DNA of 64,000 bases from CAIQQQ01 sp037445025 (lineage in GTDB: Bacteria; Pseudomonadota; Alphaproteobacteria; Acetobacterales; Acetobacteraceae): contig JBBILI010000018.1 of NCBI GenBank assembly GCA_037445025.1, forward strand, positions 1 to 64,000, written 5' to 3'. Shown here one piece after another: positions 18,676-30,881 of the stretch. The notes below the pieces were generated by a model that did no database searches, was not told the origin of the DNA, and was given only the letters and a program-made list of their open reading frames with translations. The translations under genes and the position numbers were made by a program. Position 1 is the first letter of the stretch. Every line of letters starts with the position of its first letter.

Positions 18676-19209
18676 TTAAGCCCGCGCCAGCCAGGGCAGC
18701 ATCCGCCGCAGCACGCCATCCTTCCAGAAATAGTGATGCGCCAGCGCCGCCGCCGCATGCAGCCCGGCCAGGATCAAAATCCCGTTGGCCGCCAGCGCAT
18801 GCACGCTGCCCACCAGCTGGCGCAACGGCTTGTCGTTCGCCGCGAAGGCCGGCAACCGGCCAAGATTGAGAATGTTGTCGCCCCGCGCGAACGTATAGGC
18901 CACGCCGGCCACCAGAACCGTCACCATCAGCGCATACAAGGCGTGATGCACCACCTGCGCCGCAAGCTGCTTCACCCCGGTCTCGGCCGGCGGCAGGCGG
19001 CGGCCGCTGGTCATGCGCCAGACGATCCGCGCCGCAATCAGGCCGATCAACGCCACGCCGAGCAGAATATGCACCGAACGTGCATAGATCCGCGCCGCGC
19101 CCGTGAAATCATCGATGAACTGCGGAATCAGCCACATCACCGCAACGGTCGCCGCCGAGATCCAGTGAAACACAATGGTGCGACGATCATACTGCAAAGA
19201 GGAGGACAT
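18676..19209 (-). CDS. Cytochrome b561 family protein
   Basis: A 177-residue membrane protein with about four helices, typical of prokaryotic cytochrome b561 (CybB-like). It starts YDRRTIVFHWISA, where the His is the usual first haem ligand; further candidate ligands are in SVHILLG, VHHALYALM and SVHALAANG. The family binds two b haems and moves electrons from quinol. It begins 10 nt after mbfA on the same strand, so the two form an operon. The ATG at 19209 is followed by the family start; GGTTTCTG precedes it. Confidence 0.88.
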   Translation of the reverse strand: MSSSLQYDRRTIVFHWISAATVAVMWLIPQFIDDFTGAARIYARSVHILLGVALIGLIAARIVWRMTSGRRLPPAETGVKQLAAQVVHHALYALMVTVLVAGVAYTFARGDNILNLGRLPAFAANDKPLRQLVGSVHALAANGILILAGLHAAAALAHHYFWKDGVLRRMLPWLARA

Positions 19210-19219
19210 ACAGAAACCT

Positions 19220-20176
19220 TCAGCTGTTGCCGATAAGAATGCCGGTCGCGAACACAAGTGCGCCGCCGAAGCCCACTTGCAAGGCCGCCGACAGCGGCGG
19301 CGTGTCCATGAACTTCCAGCGGATCCAGCTGATGATGCCGAGCTCGACGATCACCACCGCGATCGCGGTCGCCAACGCCGTATGGAAGTTCGGGATCAAA
19401 AACGGCAGCGTGTGGCCGATACCGCCCAGCGTGGTCATCAGCCCGCAGATAACACCGCGAATCCACGGCGCGCCACGCCCGGTGAGCGAACCGTTGTCCG
19501 ACAACGCCTCGGCGAACCCCATCGAGATGCCGGCACCGAGCGATGCCGCCATGCCGACCAGGAATGCGTCCCAGCTCTGACCGGTGGCGAACACGGTGGC
19601 GAACACCGGCGCGAGCGTGGAGACCGAGCCGTCCATCAGCCCGGCCAGACCGGGCTGGATGAAGCGCAGCACGAACATGCGCCGCTCGGCATCCTCCTCG
19701 CCCTGCTTCACCGTCTCCGGCACATTCGCCTCCACCAGCTGGTCGGCGATGTGCTCATGGCCCACCTCCGCCTCGGCCAGATCGCCGAGCAGCTTGCGGA
19801 CCGCGGCATCGGTGGTACGGCTGGCGGCCTGGCGATAGAAATTCGCTGTCTCGGTCTCCATGATCTGCGCCTGGCGCCGGACCGTGTCCACGCCCAGCGC
19901 CGTCGCCTGCCAGACCGGCTTGCGGCTGACGAACCCCTTCACGTCCTGCCGGCGCACCAGCGGGATGTGGTTGCCGAACTTCTCGACGAACAGATCGATC
20001 AGCCGGCGGCGATGCTCGCCCTCCTCGGTCGCCATCTCGCTGAACACGCGGGCCGACGCCGGGTAATCCGCCCGCAGCGATTCCGCGAAATCGGCGTAGA
20101 CGCGGCCATCCTCCTCCTCGGAGCTGATCGCCAGGGCCAGGACTTCCTTCTCGGACAATTCATCGAAGTTGCGCAT
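19220..20176 (-). CDS. mbfA: Membrane-bound ferritin MbfA (ferritin-like plus VIT1 domain)
   Basis: A 318-residue fusion. Residues about 1-160 form a ferritin-like di-iron domain with SSEEEDGRVYADFA, EMATEEGEHRRRL, METETANFY and EAEVGHEHI as the metal-binding helices. Residues about 165-318 are a VIT1/CCC1-type transporter domain (FIQPGLAGLMDGSVSTLAPVFA, then several helices). In Agrobacterium and Bradyrhizobium, MbfA exports iron and protects against peroxide and acid stress, under Irr control. The ATG at 20176 is preceded by GGAGAGATC. A perfect palindrome lies about 80 nt upstream. Confidence 0.93.
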   Translation of the reverse strand: MRNFDELSEKEVLALAISSEEEDGRVYADFAESLRADYPASARVFSEMATEEGEHRRRLIDLFVEKFGNHIPLVRRQDVKGFVSRKPVWQATALGVDTVRRQAQIMETETANFYRQAASRTTDAAVRKLLGDLAEAEVGHEHIADQLVEANVPETVKQGEEDAERRMFVLRFIQPGLAGLMDGSVSTLAPVFATVFATGQSWDAFLVGMAASLGAGISMGFAEALSDNGSLTGRGAPWIRGVICGLMTTLGGIGHTLPFLIPNFHTALATAIAVVIVELGIISWIRWKFMDTPPLSAALQVGFGGALVFATGILIGNS

Positions 20177-20256
20177 CGTGATCTCTCCACTCAGGCCGCC
20201 GCATATAGGCCGCCGAAGTGGCAACGATCAAGTCGCAATCGAAATAATGCGAATGC

Positions 20257-20270
20257 TTCGCAACTGCGAA
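20257..20270. promoter_or_regulatory. Candidate operator upstream of mbfA
   Basis: TTCGCA-AC-TGCGAA is a perfect 6-2-6 palindrome between mbfA and the end of dadA, in the only AT-richer stretch upstream of mbfA. It does not match the Irr box that controls mbfA in rhizobia as I remember it. Assignment as an operator is inference from position and symmetry only. Confidence 0.35.
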
Positions 20271-20278
20271 GAAGCACG

Positions 20279-21517
20279 TTACGGCGCGTAATCCGCGGCC
20301 GTGATCGCAGGCGTCCGCCCCGCCACCAGGTCGGACAGCAGCGCCGCACTGCCCGCCGCCAGGGTGAAGCCGAGCGCGCCATGACCGAGGTTCAGCAGCA
20401 GATTTCCCACCCGCGACGGCCCGATCTGCGGCAGGCCAGTGGGCGAGGCCGGGCGCTGGCCCGACCAGGGCTGCAGATCCGTCTCGGCACAGGCGCCGGG
20501 AAAGATCGCCTGTAGCGCGCGCGACAGGCTCTCGGCCCGCGCCGGCAGCACCGACGCATCGGCGCCGCCGATCTCGGCGAACCCCGCCACCCGCAGCCGC
20601 CCGCCCAGCGGCGCATAGACGGTCTTGCGCGCCGTGTCGGTGATGCTGCGCACCGGCGCGCGGTTGCTCGCCAGAATCGGTGCGGAGATGGAATAGCCGC
20701 GGATCGGCTGCACCGCCACCGCCACCCCCGCCCTGCGCCCCAGCGCCCGGCTGCCGACCCCGGCGGCGAGCACATAGAGATCGGCCGATATCCGCCCCTC
20801 CGCCAGATCCACGCCTGCCACGCGCCCGGCCGCCATGGCCAGCCTGGCCTCGACGCCCAGGTGAAAGCTCACCCCCCGCCGCGCCAGCCAGGCGTGCAGC
20901 CCGAGGCACAGCTTGCGGCAGTCCCCCACCTCCTCGCCCGGTGTCAGAATTCCGCCGGCCAGACGGTCCGCCACCGACTCCAGCCCCGGCTCCAGCGCCA
21001 CGCACTCCGCAGGCGTCAGCGCGCGCTGCTGTGCGCCCATCGCCGCCTGCAGCACCATCTGCGCCTCGGCCATGCGCTGCGAGGCGGCGGAGGACTGGAT
21101 GACCAGCTTGCCGTTGCAGGCATGATCGAAATCGATCCCCGTCTGCGCCGCCATCGCATGCAGCCGCGTCCGGCTCAGCCCCGCCAGCGCCAGCAGCCTG
21201 GCTGTCGTGTCGGCACTGCGCGCATCGGTGCAGGCCTGCAGGAACCGCAGCAGCCAGGCCCACTGGCCCGGATCGAACGACGGCACGTAGCGCACCGGGC
21301 TCGCACGGTCGAACAGGTAATGCGGCAAGGCCCCCAGCACGGCGGGCGAGGCCATCGGCGCCACATAGCTGTAGGACAGCTGCGCCCCGTTGGCGAAGCT
21401 GGCGCCGCGCCCGACCTCGGGCTCACGCTCGATCACGGTGACCGCATGGCCGTCCTGGGTCAGGCTCCAGGCGGTGGTGAGGCCGACAATGCCGGCGCCG
21501 ATGACAATGATGCGCAT
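20279..21517 (-). CDS. dadA: D-amino acid dehydrogenase (DadA-like FAD oxidoreductase)
   Basis: A 412-residue flavoprotein. The N-terminal FAD-binding motif is RIIVIGAGIVGLTTAWSL, followed by the acidic residue of VIERE. DadA features are GASFANGAQLSYSYVAPMA, GDCRKLC and the C-terminal NLGHGALGFTLAAGSA. The family oxidises D-amino acids to keto acids with quinone as acceptor; DadX racemase is not next to it. The ATG at 21517 starts the Rossmann strand directly; GGAGATGTTGC lies upstream. Confidence 0.9.
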   Translation of the reverse strand: MRIIVIGAGIVGLTTAWSLTQDGHAVTVIEREPEVGRGASFANGAQLSYSYVAPMASPAVLGALPHYLFDRASPVRYVPSFDPGQWAWLLRFLQACTDARSADTTARLLALAGLSRTRLHAMAAQTGIDFDHACNGKLVIQSSAASQRMAEAQMVLQAAMGAQQRALTPAECVALEPGLESVADRLAGGILTPGEEVGDCRKLCLGLHAWLARRGVSFHLGVEARLAMAAGRVAGVDLAEGRISADLYVLAAGVGSRALGRRAGVAVAVQPIRGYSISAPILASNRAPVRSITDTARKTVYAPLGGRLRVAGFAEIGGADASVLPARAESLSRALQAIFPGACAETDLQPWSGQRPASPTGLPQIGPSRVGNLLLNLGHGALGFTLAAGSAALLSDLVAGRTPAITAADYAP

Positions 21518-21724
21518 GCAACATCTCCGCATGCGATCTGGGGAGTTTCAAGAGGCGGGCAGACCGCCGCGCAATTCCTGTTGATTTCGCCTCGCCTTCG
21601 CCCAACTCTCCGACGCACGGCAAGCCAGGGGTTCAGGTCGGCGCTGGCCGACCGGATCTGGCCTTCCGGGACAGGATCGGGGCATTCGGCAGCGGCCGTA
21701 TCGGGAAGTTGAGGAGATCAGCAC

Positions 21725-22162
21725 ATGACTGTCGGCGCCGTTCTGAAGAACAAGAACAACAACATCATCTCGGTGGCCCCGACGGCCACCATGCTCGAGG
21801 TGGCCGAGATCATCACCGCGCGGCGTATCGGCGCCGTGCTGGTGCTGGACGGCGCCGGCGGCGTGGCCGGCATCGTCAGCGAACGCGACGTAGCCAAGGG
21901 GCTCGCCCGTCACGGCGCCAAGATTCTCGACATGCAGGCGCAGGACCTGATGACCCGCAGCGTCACCACCGCCACACCGCAGACCACCGTCGACGAAGCC
22001 ATGTCGATCATGGATGCCGGCTATTTCCGCCATCTTCCTGTGTTGGAAGAAGGCCGGCTGATCGGCATCATCAGCATCCGCGATCTCGTGAAGTATCGGA
22101 TCATGCTGCACGAACATGACGTCGAAAACCTGAAAGGGTATATCGCCCGCCAGGTCTCCTGA
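21725..22162 (+). CDS. CBS-domain protein (two CBS repeats)
   Basis: A 145-residue protein made of one CBS pair: the first repeat includes ISVAPTATMLEVAEIITARR and GIVSERDVAKGL, the second SVTTATPQTTVDEAMSIM and LIGIISIRDLVKY. Such stand-alone pairs bind adenine nucleotides and sense energy state; the partner is unknown. GAGGAG lies 10 nt before the ATG. Its stop codon touches a long inverted repeat. Confidence 0.9.
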   Translation: MTVGAVLKNKNNNIISVAPTATMLEVAEIITARRIGAVLVLDGAGGVAGIVSERDVAKGLARHGAKILDMQAQDLMTRSVTTATPQTTVDEAMSIMDAGYFRHLPVLEEGRLIGIISIRDLVKYRIMLHEHDVENLKGYIARQVS

Positions 22163-22305
22163 GAGCCGATCTCTGAACGCGCCCGTAACGGCCATCTGGC
22201 GCGCGTTTCCTGCGCTCCGGTGCTCATGGCCTCCAGGCCGCTCCGCTCCGGTGCTCGGAAACGCACGCCATCTGACCATTCCGGACACGTTCAGAGACCG
22301 GCTCT
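22162..22305. repeat. Long inverted repeat with 49-nt arms, downstream of the marR-type gene
   Basis: Left arm 22162-22210 and right arm 22257-22305 match at 40 of 49 positions. The 46-nt loop contains the direct repeat GCTCCGGTGCTC twice and a small palindrome GGCCT-CC-AGGCC. Six of the nine mismatches are transitions, and every one becomes a G-U pair in minus-strand RNA and a non-pair in plus-strand RNA. The minus strand is downstream of the MarR-type gene. Candidate structured RNA or palindromic mobile repeat. Confidence 0.8.
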
Positions 22306-22306
22306 G

Positions 22307-22339
22307 ATACCAACGGTCATTCTTCATGACCGTTGGTAT
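22307..22339. repeat. Perfect 14-bp hairpin, CAACGG/CCGTTG family, copy 3
   Basis: Arms ATACCAACGGTCAT and its complement around loop TCTTC. The loop and 11 bp of stem match the copy at 5594-5632. It abuts the 49-nt-arm inverted repeat, leaving a single base between them. Confidence 0.9.
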
Positions 22340-22405
22340 GAGATACGCATCTCGCGTCGCGACCGGCAGCGGTCGAGGGGCCGAAGACCCTCGCGCTGTC
22401 TCGCT

Positions 22406-22807
22406 TCAGCCGTTGGCAGCCTTGCGCTTGGAGGTCGTCACCGGAACCGCCTCGGCTTCGGCCTTCTTGGTGGCGGCGGCCTCGTTCATGATGCTGCGCA
22501 GGTCACGCAGGAAGGCGGTGCCTTTCAGCGTGCGCTGCACGAGCACCGAGCGGCGGTCCATCGGGTCGACCTTGCGGCGCGCGAGGTCGAGCTCGCCGAG
22601 CCGGTCCAGCGCGCGGGTGATGGCGGGCTTGGACACGTTGAGATCGGCGGCGAGGCCGCGGACGGTGTGCGCCCCTTCCTGCAGGTAGCAGGTGAGGAAC
22701 ACGCCGAGCTGACGGGCCGAGAGATCCGGACCGTCGCGGCGAACGAGCGCCACGACCGTGTCGCGCAGGATGCCGACGAGCTGGTCGGACAAGGGTGAGG
22801 TTGCCAT
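22406..22807 (-). CDS. MarR-family transcriptional regulator
   Basis: A 133-residue winged helix-turn-helix protein. The recognition region is VRGLAADLNVSKPAITRALD, followed by the wing RRKVDPMDRRSVLVQ. The C-terminus is short and ends with a Lys/Ala-rich tail. It starts 58 nt after the M17 aminopeptidase gene on the same strand and may be cotranscribed with it. Ligand and targets are unknown. Confidence 0.9.
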   Translation of the reverse strand: MATSPLSDQLVGILRDTVVALVRRDGPDLSARQLGVFLTCYLQEGAHTVRGLAADLNVSKPAITRALDRLGELDLARRKVDPMDRRSVLVQRTLKGTAFLRDLRSIMNEAAATKKAEAEAVPVTTSKRKAANG

Positions 22808-22865
22808 GGTGTGTTCCCTTATGGTTCGGTCCGATGGACCTGGATGTGGGGCGCTGTGGTTTGGT

Positions 22866-24269
22866 TCAGGCGGAGCCGCAAAGCGCGAGGCGTTCGGTGA
22901 TGGCGCGCGCGAAGGCACGCATGGCCGGTGCATCGCCGCCTTCCGGGCGGGCAGGGCGGGTCGTGTCGTTCCAGCAATAGGTGTCGAGATGTGCCCAGGG
23001 CGTGCCCGGGGCCACGAACCGGCGCATGAACAGGGCGGCCACGATGGCGCCGGCCTGCGATTTGCTGGAGACGTTGTTGAGATCGGCGGCATTGGAATCG
23101 AGCCAGGGGTCGTACCCGTCATGGAGCGGCAGGCGCCACATCGGGTCGGCCTCGGCCTGGCCGGCGGCGAGCAGTGCCGCGGCCCAGTCGTCATCATTGC
23201 AGAACAAGGCAGGCAGGTCTGGCCCCAGCGCCACGCGGGCCGCGCCGGTGAGCGTGGCGCAGTTGACCAGCAGGGCGGGGGCTTCATCGCTGGCTTCGGC
23301 CAGCAGGTCGCACAGCACCAGGCGCCCTTCGGCGTCGGTGTTGCCGATTTCGACAGCGAGTCCGCGGCGGGTGCGGATCACATCATTGGGTCGCATCGCA
23401 TGGCCGGACACGGCGTTCTCCACGCATCCCAGTCGAACAACGAGGCGGAGCGGAACGTCCGCATCCATCAGGATACGTGCCAGCGCCAGAACAGATGCGG
23501 CGCCGCCCATGTCCTTCTTCATCAAGAACATTCCGGCGTGTGACTTGAGGTCGTAGCCGCCGGTGTCGAACACAACACCTTTGCCGCACAGCGAAACGAG
23601 GGGAGAGGTGGGGCTGGCGGACGAGCCCTGCCAGGTGAATTTGGCCACCACCGGCGCCCGGTCCGAGCCGCGGCCGACGGCTGCGACCGTGGGGTACTGC
23701 GCATCCAGCGCGGCGCCTTCGGTGCGGGTGAAGCTGGCGCCGTAGGCATGCGCGAGCTGTTCCGCCGCGTCGGCGAGTTCGGCGGGGCCGAGCAGGTTGG
23801 CCGGCATGTTGACCAGGTCACGTGCCATCCAGATCGCCTGCGCCTGATCGACGGCGGCGGCGTGGCCCGGCGGCAGCACCAGCAAGGCCGGCGGGCGGCG
23901 CGGGGTTTTGAAGGTGGTGAACCGATAGGCACCCAGACAGAAGCCGAGCACGGCGCGGCCGGTTTCATAATCGCCCGGCATGAGATACCAGGAGCCGGTG
24001 GGCAGCCGGTAAGCAAGGTCGCCGAACGGCAGATGGGTGCGGTCGTGACCCAGACCGAGCACCGCCTGCACGATGCCCGATTCGCCCGGCAGCAGCACCA
24101 GTTCGCCGGCGCGTCCGCCGAAGCCGGCCGCTTCGACATAGGCGGCCTGAGCCGAGGTCAGACCGGAGATGAAACCGTCGACACCATCCGGTCGGAGGGC
24201 TGCTATGGCGCGTGCATGAGGATCATCGGGCAGACAAGGTATGACCTGGTCGGTGATCAGGCGGGTCAC
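22866..24269 (-). CDS. Leucyl aminopeptidase family protein (peptidase M17)
   Basis: A 467-residue cytosolic metallo-aminopeptidase. The C-terminal catalytic domain has KGVVFDTGGYDLK (metal ligand and active-site Lys), MKKDMGGAA and the M17 signature NTDAEGRLVL. The N-terminal domain is weakly conserved, as in the PepB/YwaD-like subgroup annotated as leucyl aminopeptidase family proteins in alphaproteobacteria. It releases N-terminal residues from peptides. Preceded by a 330-nt gene-free region. Confidence 0.93.
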   Translation of the reverse strand: MTRLITDQVIPCLPDDPHARAIAALRPDGVDGFISGLTSAQAAYVEAAGFGGRAGELVLLPGESGIVQAVLGLGHDRTHLPFGDLAYRLPTGSWYLMPGDYETGRAVLGFCLGAYRFTTFKTPRRPPALLVLPPGHAAAVDQAQAIWMARDLVNMPANLLGPAELADAAEQLAHAYGASFTRTEGAALDAQYPTVAAVGRGSDRAPVVAKFTWQGSSASPTSPLVSLCGKGVVFDTGGYDLKSHAGMFLMKKDMGGAASVLALARILMDADVPLRLVVRLGCVENAVSGHAMRPNDVIRTRRGLAVEIGNTDAEGRLVLCDLLAEASDEAPALLVNCATLTGAARVALGPDLPALFCNDDDWAAALLAAGQAEADPMWRLPLHDGYDPWLDSNAADLNNVSSKSQAGAIVAALFMRRFVAPGTPWAHLDTYCWNDTTRPARPEGGDAPAMRAFARAITERLALCGSA

Positions 24270-24599
24270 GTTGCGATCGTCCTCCGCGCAACATTGCCGA
24301 CTCCGGCCCGTTCTGTGCGCCGTCGGTATATGACATTCCGGTTTCCGAAATACAAGCTCGTTTCGAGTTCGTCTTGCGATCTATACGCCGAATTCATGCA
24401 AGTCAGCCATGATCGGGAGCGAACCCGCTGTAAACAAGTGATGACACAGACCACAAATGACTGAAATATCTGGGCGTTTTATGTGTTGATTCAGGTATAC
24501 CCAACGCAGGGCCGCATGACCGCCCGCACATACATGAATGCCGCGGCAGGTTCCCCTGCCGCGGCATTCACATAGGTGATTCTCCCTTCCGTGACGACG
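24270..24599. other. Intergenic region between htpG 3' end and the M17 aminopeptidase gene
   Basis: No gene is seen in these 330 nt. The part nearest 24269 must carry the aminopeptidase promoter. 24360-24500 is AT-richer than the surroundings. Near 24536 begins the hairpin downstream of htpG. No tRNA, riboswitch or small ORF with a ribosome site was found. Confidence 0.6.
24536..24569 (-). terminator. Perfect hairpin downstream of htpG
   Basis: Arms of 15 bp (GAATGCCGCGGCAGG and complement) around loop TTCC, 30 nt past the htpG stop. Very stable, but no T-run follows on either strand, so termination would need Rho or be weak. Confidence 0.55.
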
Positions 24600-26432
<1,833 letters not shown>

Positions 26433-26550
26433 GGTCTGGTCCTCCGATGCGGTCGCCATATGAGCGGTAAGGGGCTGGTTTTCAACGCCGTCATCGTACT
26501 GACGCAGCAATCCCCTTGCATTCCGCGCCGCAGCATTCACAGTTGCTGTC

Positions 26551-29049
<2,499 letters not shown>

Positions 29050-29394
29050 ATGCAGATCGAAGATCGCGACTGGCAGCGCCTCGACAAATGGCTGTGGTGC
29101 GCCCGCTTCATGAAGGCCCGCGCCGACTGTGCGCGCCTGGTGCAGGAAGGCCTGCTGCGCATCAACCGCCAGCCGACCGACAAGCCGCACGCGAAGCTGC
29201 GCGTGGGCGACGTGGTGACCCTGCCGCTGCGCGGCGATGTGCGGGTGATCGAGATCCTCGCACTTGCCACCCGCCGCGGCCCCGCACCGGAAGCCCGCCT
29301 GCTCTACCGTGACATCCTGCCCCGCCCTGCGCCCACCCCAGGCGACGCCACGGCTTGCGCCGATGTCGATATGACGGCATATCCGCCGGACTGA
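29050..29394 (+). CDS. S4-domain RNA-binding protein (Hsp15-like)
   Basis: A 114-residue protein dominated by an S4 domain: RLDKWLWCARFMKARADCAR, then LVQEGLLRINRQPTDKP and LRVGDVVTLPL. Related to Hsp15 (HslR), which binds stalled 50S subunits that carry peptidyl-tRNA. It begins at the base after the helicase stop, so expression is coupled. Confidence 0.9.
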   Translation: MQIEDRDWQRLDKWLWCARFMKARADCARLVQEGLLRINRQPTDKPHAKLRVGDVVTLPLRGDVRVIEILALATRRGPAPEARLLYRDILPRPAPTPGDATACADVDMTAYPPD

Positions 29395-29417
29395 ATCCCC
29401 AGCGTCAGGAGCACGCG

Positions 29418-29750
29418 ATGACCTACGTGGTCACCGAGAACTGCATCAAGTGCAAATACATGGATTGCGTGGAGGTGTGTCCGGTGGACTGCTTCTATGT
29501 CGGCGAGAACATGCTGGTGATCCATCCTGACGAGTGCATCGATTGCGGTGTGTGCGAGCCGGAATGCCCCGCCGAAGCGATCGTGCCGGACAGCGACGAC
29601 CGCGCCGCCGCCTGGGCCGAGCAGAACCGCACCTATGCCGCCACCTGGCCCAACATCACCCGCAAGGGCGAGCCGCCGGCCGATGCCGACGAATGGAAAG
29701 GCAAGCCCGACAAGGCCGAGCTGTTCTCCTCCGAGCCCGGACTCGCCTGA
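29418..29750 (+). CDS. fdxA: Seven-iron ferredoxin FdxA
   Basis: A 110-residue ferredoxin. Cys9, Cys17 and Cys50 fit a [3Fe-4S] cluster and Cys21, Cys40, Cys43 and Cys46 a [4Fe-4S] cluster, as in Azotobacter ferredoxin I. The acidic C-terminal extension (PADADEWKGKPDKAELF) is typical of the alphaproteobacterial form. The ATG at 29418 follows CAGGAGCAC. It is the third gene of the helicase-CarD row; redox partner unknown. Confidence 0.95.
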   Translation: MTYVVTENCIKCKYMDCVEVCPVDCFYVGENMLVIHPDECIDCGVCEPECPAEAIVPDSDDRAAAWAEQNRTYAATWPNITRKGEPPADADEWKGKPDKAELFSSEPGLA

Positions 29751-29762
29751 CCGCCGCCGCAC

Positions 29763-29797
29763 GTCATGCGACGCGGAGCTACTCCGCGTCGCATGAC
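29763..29797. terminator. Perfect hairpin after fdxA
   Basis: Arms GTCATGCGACGCGGAG and its exact complement around CTA, 12 nt past the fdxA stop. No T-run follows. It separates fdxA from carD and could serve as a 3'-end stabiliser or Rho-assisted terminator. Confidence 0.55.
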
Positions 29798-29976
29798 TCG
29801 GTGACAATTCCGTGTTATGGATGCGCGGCAGCAGCGGACCCGCGACCCCCGCGTGACGTTGGTGCCACACGCGACATGATCCGTCTGCATATCCTCGTTT
29901 GCATCTTGCGAGCGCGGGCAGGATGCCGGTGGCTCATGGCATCGTGTCGTGTCCACGTCAGCCCACGAGGATCCGG

Positions 29977-30732
29977 ATGAAGGCGTCCGTCGCTGAACCA
30001 GTCGCTGCTGAAGCTTTGCTCCGGCCCGACCTGGCCTCTCCCGCCCCCCAGAAGCCGCGCGCCGCTCCCGGCGCCCGCCCCTCCCCGCCGTCGAAGAAGG
30101 CCACCGCGCCCATGACCGAGACCGCCGCGCCGATCGCCGAAGCCGCTCCCGCTCCTGTCGCCGAGCCCCGCCCGGCGCCCCAGCTCTCGGTGCCGCAAGG
30201 CCCGAACGGCCGCCCGGCGCCGATTTCGCGCGCGTCCAACAAGGATGAGACCTTCTCGGAGAACGACTATGTGGTCTACCCGACCCATGGCGTCGGCAAG
30301 GTCGAGAAGATCGCGATGGAGGACATCGCCGGTCATCGTCTCGAACTCATCCACATCACCTTCGAAGAGAACCGCATGACCCTGCGGGTGCCGGTCGCCA
30401 AGGCCCGCAGCGCCGGGCTGCGCCGTCTGTCGACCAAGAAGGCGTTCGACGAGGCGCTGGCCACCCTCAAGGGCCGCGCCCGCGTCAAGCGCACCATGTG
30501 GTCGCGCCGCGCCCAGGAGTACGAGGCCAAGATCAACTCCGGCGACCCGATGGCCATCGCCGAGGTGGTGCGTGACCTGCACCGCAATGCCGGCCAGCCC
30601 GACCAGTCCTTCAGCGAACGCCAGATCTACGAGGCGGCGCTGGACCGTATGGCCGCCGAGCTCGCCGCCATCGACCAGACCGACAAGAACACCGCCCTGA
30701 CCAAGCTGGGCCAGTTCCTCAAGGCGGCCTGA
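29977..30732 (+). CDS. CarD/CdnL-family transcription regulator with long N-terminal extension
   Basis: A 251-residue protein. The CarD RNA-polymerase-interacting domain starts near residue 92 with FSENDYVVYPTHGVGKVEKI and is followed by the helical DNA-binding part (MWSRRAQEYEAKINSGDP, AEVVRDLHRN). The family stabilises RNA polymerase open complexes, notably at rRNA promoters. Relatives such as Caulobacter CdnL are about 170 residues; here about 85 Ala/Pro-rich residues precede the domain. The ATG at 29977 has a GAGG site; an in-frame ATG at 30112 preceded by GAAGAAGG could give a shorter 206-residue form. Confidence 0.9.
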   Translation: MKASVAEPVAAEALLRPDLASPAPQKPRAAPGARPSPPSKKATAPMTETAAPIAEAAPAPVAEPRPAPQLSVPQGPNGRPAPISRASNKDETFSENDYVVYPTHGVGKVEKIAMEDIAGHRLELIHITFEENRMTLRVPVAKARSAGLRRLSTKKAFDEALATLKGRARVKRTMWSRRAQEYEAKINSGDPMAIAEVVRDLHRNAGQPDQSFSERQIYEAALDRMAAELAAIDQTDKNTALTKLGQFLKAA

Positions 30733-30881
30733 AACCGGAGCGGGCGCGGGGCAGGTCCGGCCGGCGCGCGCTGCGCGCCTGCCCACGGCCCCGCGTTCTT
30801 GCTTTCCCGCCACGTCTCGGTTAGACCGCTCCGCTCGCTGGCACCCCTGGAGGCCGGCTTTTTGTTTTGTGGAGTTTTGTC

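Noticed and set aside
30733..30881. GC-rich leader of rplY, considered as an L25 autoregulatory or riboswitch element
   Set aside because: Several weak hairpins are possible but no known motif could be matched by eye.
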